Assembly (NCBI RefSeq): GCF_015160855.1
Contig: NZ_CP063373.1
Coordinates: forward strand, 7,656,001 to 7,720,000
Length of the DNA: 64,000 nucleotides
From: Streptomyces ferrugineus
Lineage (GTDB): Bacteria > Actinomycetota > Actinomycetes > Streptomycetales > Streptomycetaceae
Reading direction: 5' to 3'
Shown: piece after piece, positions 19,224 to 28,078 of the stretch
How positions within the stretch are numbered: position 1 is the first letter of the stretch
Layout: every line of letters starts with the position of its first letter
Translations under genes and position numbers: made by a program
Notes under the pieces: model-generated
Database searches by the model: none
What the model was told of the DNA's origin: nothing
What the model saw: the letters and a program-made list of their open reading frames with translations, nothing else

Positions 19224-20219
19224 ATGTCCAAGGCACTCACCCGCATCGGCAGGCGCCGCGCCCTTCAGGGCGGGGTCGCCGGCTTCGTGGCCCTCGGGCT
19301 GCTGCTGTGGTGGCTGTGGCCCCTGGGCGAGGAGCCGCCGAGCGGGACGATCACGTTCAGCACCGGCACGCGCGCGGGTGTGTATCACGAGTACGGCGAG
19401 CTCCTGCGCAACGAGCTGGCCAAGGACATGCCGCAGCTCAAGGTGCGGCTGCTGCCGAGCGCCGGGTCGCAGGAGAACGTGGAGCGCGTCGCGAACGGCC
19501 AGGCCGACTTCACCATCGCCGCGGCCGACGCGGTGGACACCTTCAAGAGCGGCGGCAAGCCCGTCACCGACCGGCTGCGCGGTGTCGCCCGCCTGTACGA
19601 CGACTACGTACAGCTCGTCGTCCCGCCGGACTCGGACATCCGCTCCGTCGCGGACCTCAAGGGCAAGCGGGTGGCCATAGGGCTGCCCAACTCCGGCGTA
19701 CGGCTGATCGCCACCCGTGTGCTGGAGGCCGCCGGCATCGACCCGGAGAAGGACATCACGCCCAGGGCGGACGGCATCGACACCGGGCCCAAGCGACTGG
19801 GGCACGAGCTCGACGCCTTCTTCTGGTCGGGCGGCGTGCCGACGGACGGGCTGGCGAAGATCGCCGAGAACTCCGCGTTCCGGTTCGTGCCGATCGACGC
19901 CGATCTGGTCGCCAAGGTGCACGCCCGGGGCGACGCGGCCCACTACTACCGCGCGACCAACATGCCGGAGTCGGCCTACCCCACCGTCCAGAACGGCGAC
20001 ACGGTGGCCACGATCGCCGTCTCCAACCTGCTGGTCACCCGCAAGGACACGGACCCCCGCCTCACCGAGTGGCTCACCCGCACGGTGATCAAGAGCCGCG
20101 ACGGCATCGGCGCCCACGTCCACTCCGCCCAGCTCGTCGACCTGCGCACGGCGATCTACACCGCCCCGCTGGCCCTGCACGACGGCGCCAGGCGCTACTA
20201 CCGCTCGGTCAAGCCGTAG
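19224..20219 (+). CDS. TAXI-family TRAP transporter solute-binding protein
   Basis: A 331-residue periplasmic-type binding protein with an N-terminal membrane segment (GFVALGLLLWWLWPL) that anchors or exports it. GTITFSTGTRAGVYHEYG, LLPSAGSQENVERV and DLKGKRVAIGLPNSGV are typical of TAXI receptors. No dctQ/dctM-like membrane subunits are nearby, so it is an orphan and could serve a distant transporter or a sensing role. CAGGAT lies 7 nt before ATG 19224 with no Shine-Dalgarno sequence, consistent with a leaderless transcript. It converges with gluK across 18 bp. Confidence 0.88.
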   Translation: MSKALTRIGRRRALQGGVAGFVALGLLLWWLWPLGEEPPSGTITFSTGTRAGVYHEYGELLRNELAKDMPQLKVRLLPSAGSQENVERVANGQADFTIAAADAVDTFKSGGKPVTDRLRGVARLYDDYVQLVVPPDSDIRSVADLKGKRVAIGLPNSGVRLIATRVLEAAGIDPEKDITPRADGIDTGPKRLGHELDAFFWSGGVPTDGLAKIAENSAFRFVPIDADLVAKVHARGDAAHYYRATNMPESAYPTVQNGDTVATIAVSNLLVTRKDTDPRLTEWLTRTVIKSRDGIGAHVHSAQLVDLRTAIYTAPLALHDGARRYYRSVKP

Positions 20220-20237
20220 GAACCCTCGCCGGCCCCG

Positions 20238-21629
20238 CTACGCCGTGGGCGCCGACCTGGGCACGGTCACCGTCACCCGCAGTCCGTGCGGCTCATGATG
20301 GCCGTACTCCATCGAGCCTCCGCCCGCCGCGAGCAGCGCACGGGAGATCGACAGGCCCAGGCCCGAGCCCTTGACGTTCTGGTGGCGGCCGCTGCGCCAG
20401 AAGCGGTCGCCGATGCGGGCGAGCTCCTCGTCGGTGAGGCCGGGGCCGTTGTCGGTCACCTCGATGGTGGACGCGGTGCCGTTGAAGGCGACGGTGACCT
20501 CGACGCTCTGGTCCTTCGGAGTGAACTTGACCGCGTTGTCGATCACCGCGTCCAGCGCGCTGGAGAGCGCCACCGGATCGGCCCAGGCGGTGGTCGGCGG
20601 GCAGGTACCCACCAGCCGGACGCCCTTGGCCTCGGCGGTCGGCGCCCAGGCGGCGACACGCTCGGCGGCGAGCGCGCCGACGTCGGTGAGCCGGAGGTCG
20701 GCGGCGGTGTGCTCGGCCAGGGCGAGGTCGAGCAGATCGTCCAGGACCTGCGCCAGGCGCTTGCCCTCCGCCTGCACCGACGCGATCTCCTCGTTGCCCT
20801 CGGGCAGCTCGAAGGCGAGCAGTTCGATGCGCAGCAGCAGCGCCGCGAGCGGATTGCGCAGCTGGTGCGAGGCGTCGGCGACGAAGGCGCGCTGCTGCTC
20901 CAGCACGTCCTCGACGTTGTCCGCCATCTCGTTGAACGACCGGGCCAGCCGCCGCAGCTCCGGCGGACCACTGGCCACCGCGACCCGTGACTTCAGCCGG
21001 CCGCTCGCGATTTCATGCGTGGTGACGTCCAGTACGCGCACCGGCCTGAGCACCCAGCCGGTCAGCCTGAGGGCGGCCCCGACGGCCACCAGCATCGCGG
21101 CCGTCAGACCGGCGCCGATGATCAGCCAGCCGTGCAGGATCCGCGAGCGCATCTGCCCGGTCGGCGAGTCCGTGACGACGACCGCGACGACGTCACCGTC
21201 CCGGATCACCGGCGAGGCGACCACGAGACGGCCCCGCTGCCAGGGCCACACCTGCTCGGGGTCGTGGCTGCGCCGGCTGAGCAGGGACTCCTCGAAGGCG
21301 TCGCGCACCTCGCCGGTCTCGGGCAGGAACCAGGTCGTCGGCCCGTTGGCCAGCGGTGTGTCGTTGGGCAGGAAGACGCCGGCCCGGATGCCGTAGACGT
21401 CGTAGTAGCTCTCCAGCTCCCGGCTGAGGATGCGCAGCTCGTCACGGGAGCCGGTGGTCGGGTCGGCGGCGGGCCGGGCGATGGCCGCGAAGTACGCCGT
21501 GTCGTCGATCCGGTCGACGACGACGTTCTGCTGCTGGGCCGAGGCCAGGCTGACGCCGAGCGGGATGCCGAGCGCGAGCAGCACGGCCGCCATCAGGACG
21601 ATCAGCAGCGGGAGGAGGCGAGTGCGCAC
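20238..21629 (-). CDS. gluK: Sensor histidine kinase GluK
   Basis: A 463-residue membrane kinase starting at GTG 21629. TM1 is at residues ~8-28, followed by an extracytoplasmic sensor of about 125 residues, TM2 (WLIIGAGLTAAMLVAVGAAL) and HAMP. The HisKA phosphoacceptor motif is ADASHQLRNPLAALLLRIE. The HATPase has the N box DAVIDNAVKF, DNGPGL and GSGLGLSIS. It lies 9 bp after gluR on the same strand and beside gluABCD. In S. coelicolor the orthologous pair was named GluR-GluK and linked to glutamate sensing and uptake. The gene identity rests on this neighbourhood. Confidence 0.92.
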   Translation of the reverse strand: MRTRLLPLLIVLMAAVLLALGIPLGVSLASAQQQNVVVDRIDDTAYFAAIARPAADPTTGSRDELRILSRELESYYDVYGIRAGVFLPNDTPLANGPTTWFLPETGEVRDAFEESLLSRRSHDPEQVWPWQRGRLVVASPVIRDGDVVAVVVTDSPTGQMRSRILHGWLIIGAGLTAAMLVAVGAALRLTGWVLRPVRVLDVTTHEIASGRLKSRVAVASGPPELRRLARSFNEMADNVEDVLEQQRAFVADASHQLRNPLAALLLRIELLAFELPEGNEEIASVQAEGKRLAQVLDDLLDLALAEHTAADLRLTDVGALAAERVAAWAPTAEAKGVRLVGTCPPTTAWADPVALSSALDAVIDNAVKFTPKDQSVEVTVAFNGTASTIEVTDNGPGLTDEELARIGDRFWRSGRHQNVKGSGLGLSISRALLAAGGGSMEYGHHEPHGLRVTVTVPRSAPTA

Positions 21630-21638
21630 CCTTGCCCG

Positions 21639-22325
21639 CTACGAGCCCGGGGCGACGAGCCGGTACCCGACGCCGCGTACGGTCTCGATCAGCGCCGGCA
21701 TCCGCAGCTTGGCGCGCAGGGACGCCACATGCACCTCGAGGGTGCGCCCGGTCCCCTCCCAGCTCGTGCGCCACACCTCGCTGATGATCTGCTCCCTGCG
21801 GAAGACCACCCCGGGGCGCTGGGCCAGCAGGGCGAGGAGGTCGAACTCCTTGCGGGTGAGCTGGACGACCGAACCGTCGACGCTGACCTGCCGGGTGGGC
21901 AGCTCGATGTGCACGGCGCCCAGGCGCAGCACGCCGTCGCCGTTCGCGCCGGGGTCCTCGGGCGCGGTGCGCCGGCTGACGGCGTGAATCCGGGCGAGCA
22001 GTTCTCCGGTGTCGTACGGCTTGACCACGTAGTCGTCTGCCCCGAGGTTGAGGCCATGGATGCGGGAGCGGACGTCGGAGCGCGCGGTGACCATGATCAC
22101 CGGGGTGCTGGTGCGCTTGCGGATCTTGCCGCAGACCTCGTAACCGTCCTGGTCGGGCAGGCCGAGGTCGAGAAGGACGACGCCGAAGCCGTTGCCCTCC
22201 GGGACGAGCGCCTGCAGAGCCTCCTCGCCGCTACGCGCGTGCGTGACGTCGAAACCATGCCGTGCCAGGACCGCGGACAGCGCGGCTGCGACATGGTTGT
22301 CGTCCTCGACGAGGAGCAGTCTCAT
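21639..22325 (-). CDS. gluR: Response regulator GluR (OmpR/PhoB family)
   Basis: A 228-residue regulator starting at ATG 22325 with GGGAGG 6 nt upstream. The receiver domain has the acidic pair EDD, the phosphoacceptor Asp in LLDLGLPDQDG, Thr in MVTARSD and Lys in VVKPYD. The C-terminal winged helix contains LTRKEFDLLALLAQRPG and TLEVHVASLRAKL. It is transcribed divergently from gluA and most likely activates gluABCD from the 288-bp intergenic region. It is cotranscribed with gluK. Confidence 0.94.
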   Translation of the reverse strand: MRLLLVEDDNHVAAALSAVLARHGFDVTHARSGEEALQALVPEGNGFGVVLLDLGLPDQDGYEVCGKIRKRTSTPVIMVTARSDVRSRIHGLNLGADDYVVKPYDTGELLARIHAVSRRTAPEDPGANGDGVLRLGAVHIELPTRQVSVDGSVVQLTRKEFDLLALLAQRPGVVFRREQIISEVWRTSWEGTGRTLEVHVASLRAKLRMPALIETVRGVGYRLVAPGS

Positions 22326-22371
22326 CCCGGCCTCCCTCAGTTCACCGGCCGTACAATTCGGACAGATACCC

Positions 22372-22397
22372 AATGCGTGTGCACACGCGCGTGCACC
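22372..22397. promoter_or_regulatory. Palindromic element upstream of gluR
   Basis: GTGTGCACAC followed by GCGC and GTGCAC contains two overlapping GTGCAC palindromes 47-54 bp upstream of the gluR start codon. It may be an operator in the gluR leader; no protein can be assigned from sequence alone. Confidence 0.4.
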
Positions 22398-22504
22398 ATG
22401 GAAGTCACGCTGATGGACGAGGACGCCGTCAAGAGGGTTCCGGTTGCGGGTTGCTTCCGTTATCCAGCCGGTACGCTCCCAGCTCACAAGTGCTACGACA
22501 CGTG

Positions 22505-22520
22505 TCCGATTGCTATCGGA
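22505..22520. promoter_or_regulatory. Inverted repeat in the gluR-gluA intergenic region (candidate GluR operator)
   Basis: TCCGAT-TGCT-ATCGGA is a perfect 6-bp inverted repeat about 94 bp upstream of the gluA start. TATTAC (22571-22576) downstream is a possible -10 for gluA. Given the divergent regulator gene, this is a candidate site for GluR, but OmpR-type regulators often prefer direct repeats. Confidence 0.45.
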
Positions 22521-22613
22521 TCGTGATGCTCAGATTCCCCTCAGAACTGATGACGCAGGTCGGATACGGTTATTACTGTCCTCCGAAACCGAGGAGGACG
22601 GAGCCTGAGAGCG

Positions 22614-23390
22614 ATGACCGAAGTATCGGTGGCCAAGGAAGATGTGGCCGCGTCCGGCGACCTGGTCGTCCTGAAGAACGTCAACAAGCATTTCGGCGCG
22701 TTGCACGTGCTGCAGGACATCGACCTGACGATCGCCCGCGGTGAGGTCGTCGTGGTCATCGGACCCTCCGGGTCCGGGAAGTCCACCCTGTGCCGCACCA
22801 TCAACCGCCTCGAGACGATCGACTCCGGCGCGATCGCCATCGACGGCAAGCCGTTGCCCGCGGAAGGCAAGGAGCTGGCCCGGCTGCGCGCCGACGTCGG
22901 GATGGTCTTCCAGTCCTTCAACCTCTTCGCGCACAAGACCGTGCTCGAGAACGTGATGCTGGGCCAGATCAAGGTCCGTAAGACGGACAAGAAGAAGGCC
23001 GAGGAGAAGGCACGCGCCCTGCTGGACCGGGTGGGTGTGGGTTCCCAGGCGGACAAGTACCCCGCCCAGCTCTCCGGCGGCCAGCAGCAGCGTGTGGCCA
23101 TCGCCCGGGCGCTGGCCATGGACCCCAAGGTCATGCTCTTCGACGAGCCGACGTCGGCTCTCGACCCGGAGATGATCAACGAGGTCCTGGAGGTCATGCA
23201 GCAGCTCGCCCGCGACGGCATGACCATGATCGTCGTCACCCATGAGATGGGCTTCGCCCGTTCGGCCGCGAACCGGGTGGTCTTCATGGCGGACGGCAAG
23301 ATCGTCGAAGAGGCTGTGCCGGACCAGTTCTTCAGCAACCCGCGCAGCGACCGCGCAAAGGACTTCCTGTCCAAGATCCTGCACCACTGA
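22614..23390 (+). CDS. gluA: Glutamate ABC transporter ATP-binding protein GluA
   Basis: A 258-residue ABC ATPase of the polar amino-acid uptake family. Walker A is GPSGSGKST, the Q loop is VFQSFNLF, the signature is LSGGQQQR, Walker B is VMLFDEP and the switch His is in VVTHEMGF. The start is ATG 22614 with GAGGAGG about 15 nt upstream and a weaker GAGAG closer. It is the first gene of gluABCD and energises uptake of glutamate through GluC/GluD. It diverges from gluR. Confidence 0.95.
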   Translation: MTEVSVAKEDVAASGDLVVLKNVNKHFGALHVLQDIDLTIARGEVVVVIGPSGSGKSTLCRTINRLETIDSGAIAIDGKPLPAEGKELARLRADVGMVFQSFNLFAHKTVLENVMLGQIKVRKTDKKKAEEKARALLDRVGVGSQADKYPAQLSGGQQQRVAIARALAMDPKVMLFDEPTSALDPEMINEVLEVMQQLARDGMTMIVVTHEMGFARSAANRVVFMADGKIVEEAVPDQFFSNPRSDRAKDFLSKILHH

Positions 23391-23417
23391 GGGACAGATC
23401 CTGCACCACTGAGGGAC
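23374..23417 (+). repeat. 22-bp tandem duplication at the end of gluA
   Basis: The 22-bp unit ending GCACCACTGAGGGAC occurs at 23374-23395 and again at 23396-23417. A third, decayed copy (GCACCACTGACGGAC) lies at about 23426-23440. The first copy contains the gluA stop codon, so the spacer before gluB grew by duplication of the gene's last codons. Confidence 0.9.
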
Positions 23418-23523
23418 TGTGTTCCCGCACCACTGACGGACTGCGTCTCGCAGCCGACGACCTGCGTCACCCGCCGCCGCTCCTGACGGCATGCATCTCG
23501 TCTCCACACAAAGGATGTTCACC

Positions 23524-24366
23524 ATGAAGCTCCGCAAGGTCTCCGCGGCGGCCGCCGCTGCAATCGTCCTCTCCATCACCGCCACCGCCTGCGGCGGCGA
23601 CGGCGACAGCGACAGCGGGTCGGGCTCCGGTGGCGGCGACAAGATCAAGATTGGCATTAAGTACGACCAGCCGGGTCTGGGCCTGAAGGAGCCGGACGGT
23701 TCCTTCTCCGGGTTCGACGTGGATGTGGCCACGTATGTGGCGAAGGAGCTCGGCTACGACGCCGACCAGATCGAGTTCGTCGAGACCAAGACCCCCGACC
23801 GCGAGAACGCGCTGAAGCGCGGTGACGTGAAGTTCATCGCGGCCACGTACTCGATCAACGACGAGCGTAAGAAGTCGGTCGACTTCGCCGGCCCCTACCT
23901 GCTGGCCCACCAGGACCTGCTGATCAAGACCGACTCGGACATCACCGAGGCCACCGACCTCAACGGCAAGAAGCTGTGCTCGGTGACCGGCTCCACCTCG
24001 GCGCAGAACGTCAAGAACGACTTCGCACCGAAGGCCAACCTGACGGAGAGGAGCGGCTACTCGGAGTGCGTCTCCGCTCTGCAGAGCGGTGCCGTGGACG
24101 CTCTGACGACGGACGACTCGATCCTCGCCGGCTACGCCTCGCAGGAGCAGTACAAGGGCAAGTTCAAGCTCGCCGGCCTGAAACTGAGCAACGAGAACTA
24201 CGGCATCGGTGTGCAGAAGGGCGACACCGAGACTCTCAACAAGATCAACGCCGCCCTGGAGAAGATGGTCCAGGAGAAGGCCTGGGACAAGGCGGTCGCC
24301 GACAACTTCGGTCCGGCCAACTACAAGAACGAGCCCGCGCCGAAGATCGGCGTCATCGTCAAGTAG
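23524..24366 (+). CDS. gluB: Glutamate-binding lipoprotein GluB
   Basis: A 280-residue extracytoplasmic substrate-binding protein of the transporter. The start is ATG 23524 (MKLRKVSAAAAAA) with AAAGGA 9 nt upstream. The signal peptide ends in the lipobox ITATAC, followed by a Gly/Ser/Asp linker. The family-3 binding-protein motifs GFDVDVATYVAKELGYD and RGDVKFIAATYSINDERK are clear. An upstream in-frame ATG at 23491 would spoil the signal peptide. A GC-rich hairpin follows the gene and may set a high ratio of binding protein to permease. Confidence 0.95.
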   Translation: MKLRKVSAAAAAAIVLSITATACGGDGDSDSGSGSGGGDKIKIGIKYDQPGLGLKEPDGSFSGFDVDVATYVAKELGYDADQIEFVETKTPDRENALKRGDVKFIAATYSINDERKKSVDFAGPYLLAHQDLLIKTDSDITEATDLNGKKLCSVTGSTSAQNVKNDFAPKANLTERSGYSECVSALQSGAVDALTTDDSILAGYASQEQYKGKFKLAGLKLSNENYGIGVQKGDTETLNKINAALEKMVQEKAWDKAVADNFGPANYKNEPAPKIGVIVK

Positions 24367-24380
24367 CGCAAGGATCCACC

Positions 24381-24420
24381 GGCGCGCCGCCGTCCACCGC
24401 GATCAGGGCGGCGGCGCGCC
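24381..24420 (+). terminator. Intercistronic hairpin between gluB and gluC
   Basis: Arms GGCGCGCCGCC (24381-24391) and GGCGGCGCGCC (24410-24420) pair perfectly across an 18-nt loop. Its position after the binding-protein gene suggests partial termination or mRNA stabilisation rather than a full stop. Confidence 0.65.
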
Positions 24421-24462
24421 GCGCTATCCACATACGCCACCCACCCGGAAGCGCGGGAGATC

Positions 24463-25137
24463 GTGTTCGACTTTCTTTCTGACTATGACAACCCGACCCT
24501 GTTGGGTGCCTTCTGGATGACGGTGAAACTCACCTTGCTCTCCGGTATCGGCTCCCTGGTCTGGGGCACCCTCCTGGCCGCGATGCGGGTCAGCCCGGTC
24601 CCGCTCATGCGCGGCTTCGGCACGGCCTATGTGAACATCGTCCGGAACATCCCTCTGACGGTCATCATCATCTTCACGTCGCTCGGTCTCGCCGACATCT
24701 TCGGCGTGACAATGGGCGCCACCGACTTCAAGGTCCAGGGCTTCCGCCTGGCGATCCTCGGTTTCGTCGCCTACACCGCGGCCTTCGTCTGCGAAGCGAT
24801 TCGTTCCGGCATCAACACCGTGCCGATGGGGCAGGCCGAGGCGGCCCGTGCCATCGGGCTGACCTTCAGCCAAACCTTGCGGCTGATCATCCTGCCGCAG
24901 GCCTTCCGCTCGGTCATCGGCCCGCTGGCCAACGTGTTGATCGCCCTGACCAAGAACACCACCGTGGCGGCCGCGATCGGTGTGGCCGAGGCCGCCGCCC
25001 TGATGAAGACAATGATCGAGAACGAGGCTCAGACGCTGCTCATCGGCGCAGTCTTCGCCTTCGGTTTCGTGGTACTGACCCTGCCCACCGGCCTCTTCCT
25101 CGGCTGGCTGAGCAAGCGAATGGCGGTGAAGCGATGA
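24463..25137 (+). CDS. gluC: Glutamate ABC transporter permease GluC
   Basis: A 224-residue membrane permease starting at GTG 24463 with GGGAGA upstream. It has about five hydrophobic helices and the EAA-type loop EAARAIGLTFSQTLRLIILPQA, which contacts the ATPase GluA. The stop overlaps the start of gluD by 4 bp (ATGA), which indicates translational coupling. Confidence 0.93.
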   Translation: MFDFLSDYDNPTLLGAFWMTVKLTLLSGIGSLVWGTLLAAMRVSPVPLMRGFGTAYVNIVRNIPLTVIIIFTSLGLADIFGVTMGATDFKVQGFRLAILGFVAYTAAFVCEAIRSGINTVPMGQAEAARAIGLTFSQTLRLIILPQAFRSVIGPLANVLIALTKNTTVAAAIGVAEAAALMKTMIENEAQTLLIGAVFAFGFVVLTLPTGLFLGWLSKRMAVKR

Positions 25138-26036
25138 GCTCCGTTCTCTACGACGAACCGGGCCCCCGCGCCAAGCGGCGCAATGTGGTCATCTCGGTGG
25201 TCTTCTTCGTCCTGCTCGCCCTGCTCGCGTGGTTCGTCTGGGACACCATGGACGGAAAGGGGCAGCTTGAGTGGGCTCTCTGGAAGCCGTTCACAGAGTC
25301 GAACGCCTGGACGACGTACCTGTTGCCGGGGCTCGGCGACACGCTGCTGGCCGCAGCGCTGGCCATGGTGATCGCCCTTCCGCTGGGCGCGGTCTTCGGC
25401 ATCGCGCGCCTCTCCGACCACGTGTGGGTGCGGATTCCGGCCGCCTGGGTGGTCGAGTTCTTCCGGGCGATCCCGGTCCTGCTGCTGATGCTGTTCGCCA
25501 ACGAGTTCTACGACCGTTGGACGAATGTCAGTAGTGAACAGCGGCCCCTCTACGCGGTCGTCACCGGCCTGGTGCTCTACAACGCGTCCGTCCTCGCCGA
25601 GGTCGTGCGAGCCGGCATCCTCGCCCTGCCCAAGGGGCAGACGGAGGCCGCAAAGGCGATCGGCCTGCGCAAGGGCCAGACGATGAACAGCATCTTGCTG
25701 CCGCAGGCGGTCACGGCGATGCTGCCGGCCATCGTCAGCCAGCTCGTGGTCATCGTGAAGGACACGGCGCTGGGCGGCGTGATGATCGGGTTCACGGAAC
25801 TACTCAACTCGCGCAGCACCTTGGCAGCCGCCTACGCCAACGTCGTCCCAAGCTTCATCGTGGTGGCGGTCATCTACATCGTGCTGAACTTCATCCTCAC
25901 CAGCTTCGCGAGCTGGCTGGAGAAGCGGCTGCGGCGCAGCAAGAGGAGCACGGGGGCCGTGCTCAGCGCCGAGGACATGGAGGAGCTGAACCCGGCGGCG
26001 ACGGGTGGCAGCTACGGGACCGGTGCTGCGGTCTGA
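25134..26036 (+). CDS. gluD: Glutamate ABC transporter permease GluD
   Basis: A 300-residue second permease subunit. Its start overlaps the gluC stop. Hydrophobic segments include VVISVVFFVLLALLAWFVW and LVVIVKDTALGGVMIGF. The coupling loop EAAKAIGLRKGQTMNSILLPQA is present. The C-terminal ~40 residues are charged and cytoplasmic. It pairs with GluC to form the translocation channel and ends the operon before a strong terminator. Confidence 0.93.
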   Translation: MSSVLYDEPGPRAKRRNVVISVVFFVLLALLAWFVWDTMDGKGQLEWALWKPFTESNAWTTYLLPGLGDTLLAAALAMVIALPLGAVFGIARLSDHVWVRIPAAWVVEFFRAIPVLLLMLFANEFYDRWTNVSSEQRPLYAVVTGLVLYNASVLAEVVRAGILALPKGQTEAAKAIGLRKGQTMNSILLPQAVTAMLPAIVSQLVVIVKDTALGGVMIGFTELLNSRSTLAAAYANVVPSFIVVAVIYIVLNFILTSFASWLEKRLRRSKRSTGAVLSAEDMEELNPAATGGSYGTGAAV

Positions 26037-26060
26037 CCACTGGTCACATCGCTTTGGCTG

Positions 26061-26092
26061 GGAGGGCAGTGGCATGATCGCCACTGCCCTCC
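26061..26092 (+). terminator. Terminator of the gluABCD operon
   Basis: A perfect 13-bp stem, GGAGGGCAGTGGC (26061-26073) with GCCACTGCCCTCC (26080-26092), and a 6-nt loop lie 24 bp after the gluD stop. Confidence 0.85.
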
Positions 26093-26210
26093 GTCACTTG
26101 ACGCAAGCACCGGCAATGGGTTGCATACGTTCTGTGATCGTGCACCCTGCTCCAACTTTCTGTTCACTCGCGTTCCTGGGAACACCGCTGCGGGCAGGGG
26201 GCGCCGCGCC

Positions 26211-27848
26211 ATGGACCCGGTGATCATCGTCGGAGCGGGGCCCGTCGGGCTCACGCTCGCCCTGGCCCTGGCCCGTCAGGACGTGCCGTGCGTCGTCCTC
26301 GACGAGGGACCCGGCAAGGACGAACCCCGTCTCGCACGCACCGTCGTCCTGCGCGAGGACACCACCGCGCTCATGGAACGCCTGACCGGTGTGCCGCTCG
26401 GCGAGATCGGCACCCACTGGGCCGGATGGCGGTCCATGCGGCGCAAGCAGGTGATGCGCGAGGTCACCTTCGACGACGCCGACGAAGCGCCCGAGAACCT
26501 CACCAACCCCGCCCCCCTGCACATCGCCCAGCACGTCCTGACCAGCGCCCTGCGCACGGCCCTCGCCGGCGAACCGCTCGTCAAGGTCGCCGTGGACAGC
26601 CGCCTCGACGCCATCGAGCAGGAGTCCTCGGGCGTCACCGTCCACACGCGCGGTCCGAAGGGCACCTGGTGGCGCGGCAGCTACGCCATCGGCTGCGACG
26701 GCCCTCGCTCCACCGTGCGCAAGCTCATGGACATCCGCTTCCCGGGCCGTACGGCGGTGGAGCGACACGCCGTGGCCGCGCTTCGCGTGGAACTTCCGTG
26801 GGAAGGTCAGGCGTTGCTCCATCGGATGCCGCCGTGGCGGACGTCCGGGCCCTCGGGCGGAGAGGTCACCGGACGGCCGCTCCCGGAGGGGGTGTGGCGT
26901 CTGGACTGGCTGCTGCCCCCCGGCAAGGACCTGGTCACGCCGGAGCTGCTGGTGACCCACGTCCGCGAGACGCTCGCCGGCTGGTCCGACGGGCCGACAC
27001 CGCCGTACGAACTCCTCGACACCGGGGTGCACACGGTGCACCACCGCCTGGCGCGCCGCTGGCGCGTGGGCCGCGTCTTCATCGCCGGGGACGCGGCGCA
27101 CTGCCTCGGCACGCTCGGCACCCACGGGCTCGACGAGGGGTTGCGGGACGCCGACAACCTCGCCTGGAAGCTGGCGTCGGCCTGGCATCACCGGCCGCAC
27201 GAGGGGCTGCTCGACAGTTACCAGGCCGAGCGGCGCGCGGTCGTCGCCGCCCGGCTGCGCGCCGCCGACCAGGCGCTGCCGCTGCTGCGCGCGGGCGGAG
27301 GGCTGCGCTCGTACGTCCCCGGCTCCGCCCGGGGCCATGACGCACTGCTGATGGACGGGCACCTGGGGCAGGGAGCGATCGGTGCGCCGGGGACGTACGC
27401 CGACTCGCCGCTCGCGCCCGGCCGGCTGGAGGGCGAGGTTCCCGTGGACACGCCGCGTGGGGCACCGGTGATCGATGTGCGGGTCACAGCGGAGGACGGC
27501 TCCTTCGTACGGCTGCGGGACCGGCTTGGGCGCGGCGCGCTGCTGGTGCTGCTGATCGCGCCGGGAACCGGAGTGTGGGACCGCAAGCACTGGGCGACCG
27601 CCGGGGTCATGCCCCGACTGGCCGCCGCGGTGACGGCGCTGCCGTATCCGGCCGAGTTGCTGGTCGCCGAGAGCTATCCGGGTGCGGCCGCCCACTCGGT
27701 CCTGCTGGTGCGGCCCGACGGTCATCTGGTGACGGCGTTGAGCGGAGTACGGCCGGCCGATCTGTACTCGGCGGCCGAGGCCGTGCTGGGCGGGCCGGTC
27801 AAGGCTGCGGAAGAGGCGGGGGCGAGGGCGGCGGCCGGATCGCGCTGA
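26211..27848 (+). CDS. FAD-dependent aromatic monooxygenase-like protein (PHBH fold)
   Basis: A 545-residue class A flavoprotein monooxygenase. ATG 26211 is preceded by AGGGGG. The N-terminal GxGxxG is VGAGPVGLTLALAL, the DG motif is IGCDGPRSTVR, and the GD motif is GRVFIAGDAAHCLGTLG followed by GLRDADNLAWKLA. A C-terminal thioredoxin-like domain (about 420-535), typical of phenol- and resorcinol-type hydroxylases, is present but lacks a CxxC. Such enzymes hydroxylate aromatic rings with NAD(P)H and O2. The substrate is unknown. No pathway genes are adjacent. Confidence 0.87.
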   Translation: MDPVIIVGAGPVGLTLALALARQDVPCVVLDEGPGKDEPRLARTVVLREDTTALMERLTGVPLGEIGTHWAGWRSMRRKQVMREVTFDDADEAPENLTNPAPLHIAQHVLTSALRTALAGEPLVKVAVDSRLDAIEQESSGVTVHTRGPKGTWWRGSYAIGCDGPRSTVRKLMDIRFPGRTAVERHAVAALRVELPWEGQALLHRMPPWRTSGPSGGEVTGRPLPEGVWRLDWLLPPGKDLVTPELLVTHVRETLAGWSDGPTPPYELLDTGVHTVHHRLARRWRVGRVFIAGDAAHCLGTLGTHGLDEGLRDADNLAWKLASAWHHRPHEGLLDSYQAERRAVVAARLRAADQALPLLRAGGGLRSYVPGSARGHDALLMDGHLGQGAIGAPGTYADSPLAPGRLEGEVPVDTPRGAPVIDVRVTAEDGSFVRLRDRLGRGALLVLLIAPGTGVWDRKHWATAGVMPRLAAAVTALPYPAELLVAESYPGAAAHSVLLVRPDGHLVTALSGVRPADLYSAAEAVLGGPVKAAEEAGARAAAGSR

Positions 27849-27884
27849 CGCCGCCCGTCGGCCGCTGCCCCGCCGCGCGGCGCG

Positions 27885-27940
27885 CGCCGTATGCCGCACG
27901 CCGTATGCCGCACGCCGTACGCCGTACGCCGTACGCCGCC
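27885..27940. repeat. Heptad microsatellite CGCCGTA/TGCCGCA
   Basis: Eight consecutive 7-bp units: two CGCCGTA-TGCCGCA pairs, three CGCCGTA, then CGCCGCC. It lies just downstream of the monooxygenase gene, about 100 bp before the promoter of the cysteine leader. Confidence 0.9.
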
Positions 27941-28042
27941 GGATGTGGTGCGTATTTGATCATCGGGTGCTCACGTCCGAAACCGGTTCTCGCCTGGAAT
28001 TGGCACTCACCGTCACTGTGTGGTCCGCGTAGTGACAGTGAG

Positions 28043-28071
28043 TTGACCGCTCCGCACCGGCATGGTGTACT
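28043..28071 (+). promoter_or_regulatory. Promoter of the cysteine leader-dioxygenase operon
   Basis: A -35 TTGACC (28043-28048) and -10 TGTACT (28066-28071) are separated by 17 bp, a good vegetative-sigma match. Transcription should begin about 7 bp later, at or next to G28079, the first base of an in-frame GTG of the leader ORF. The mRNA would then be leaderless. Confidence 0.65.
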
Positions 28072-28078
28072 CCGGATC

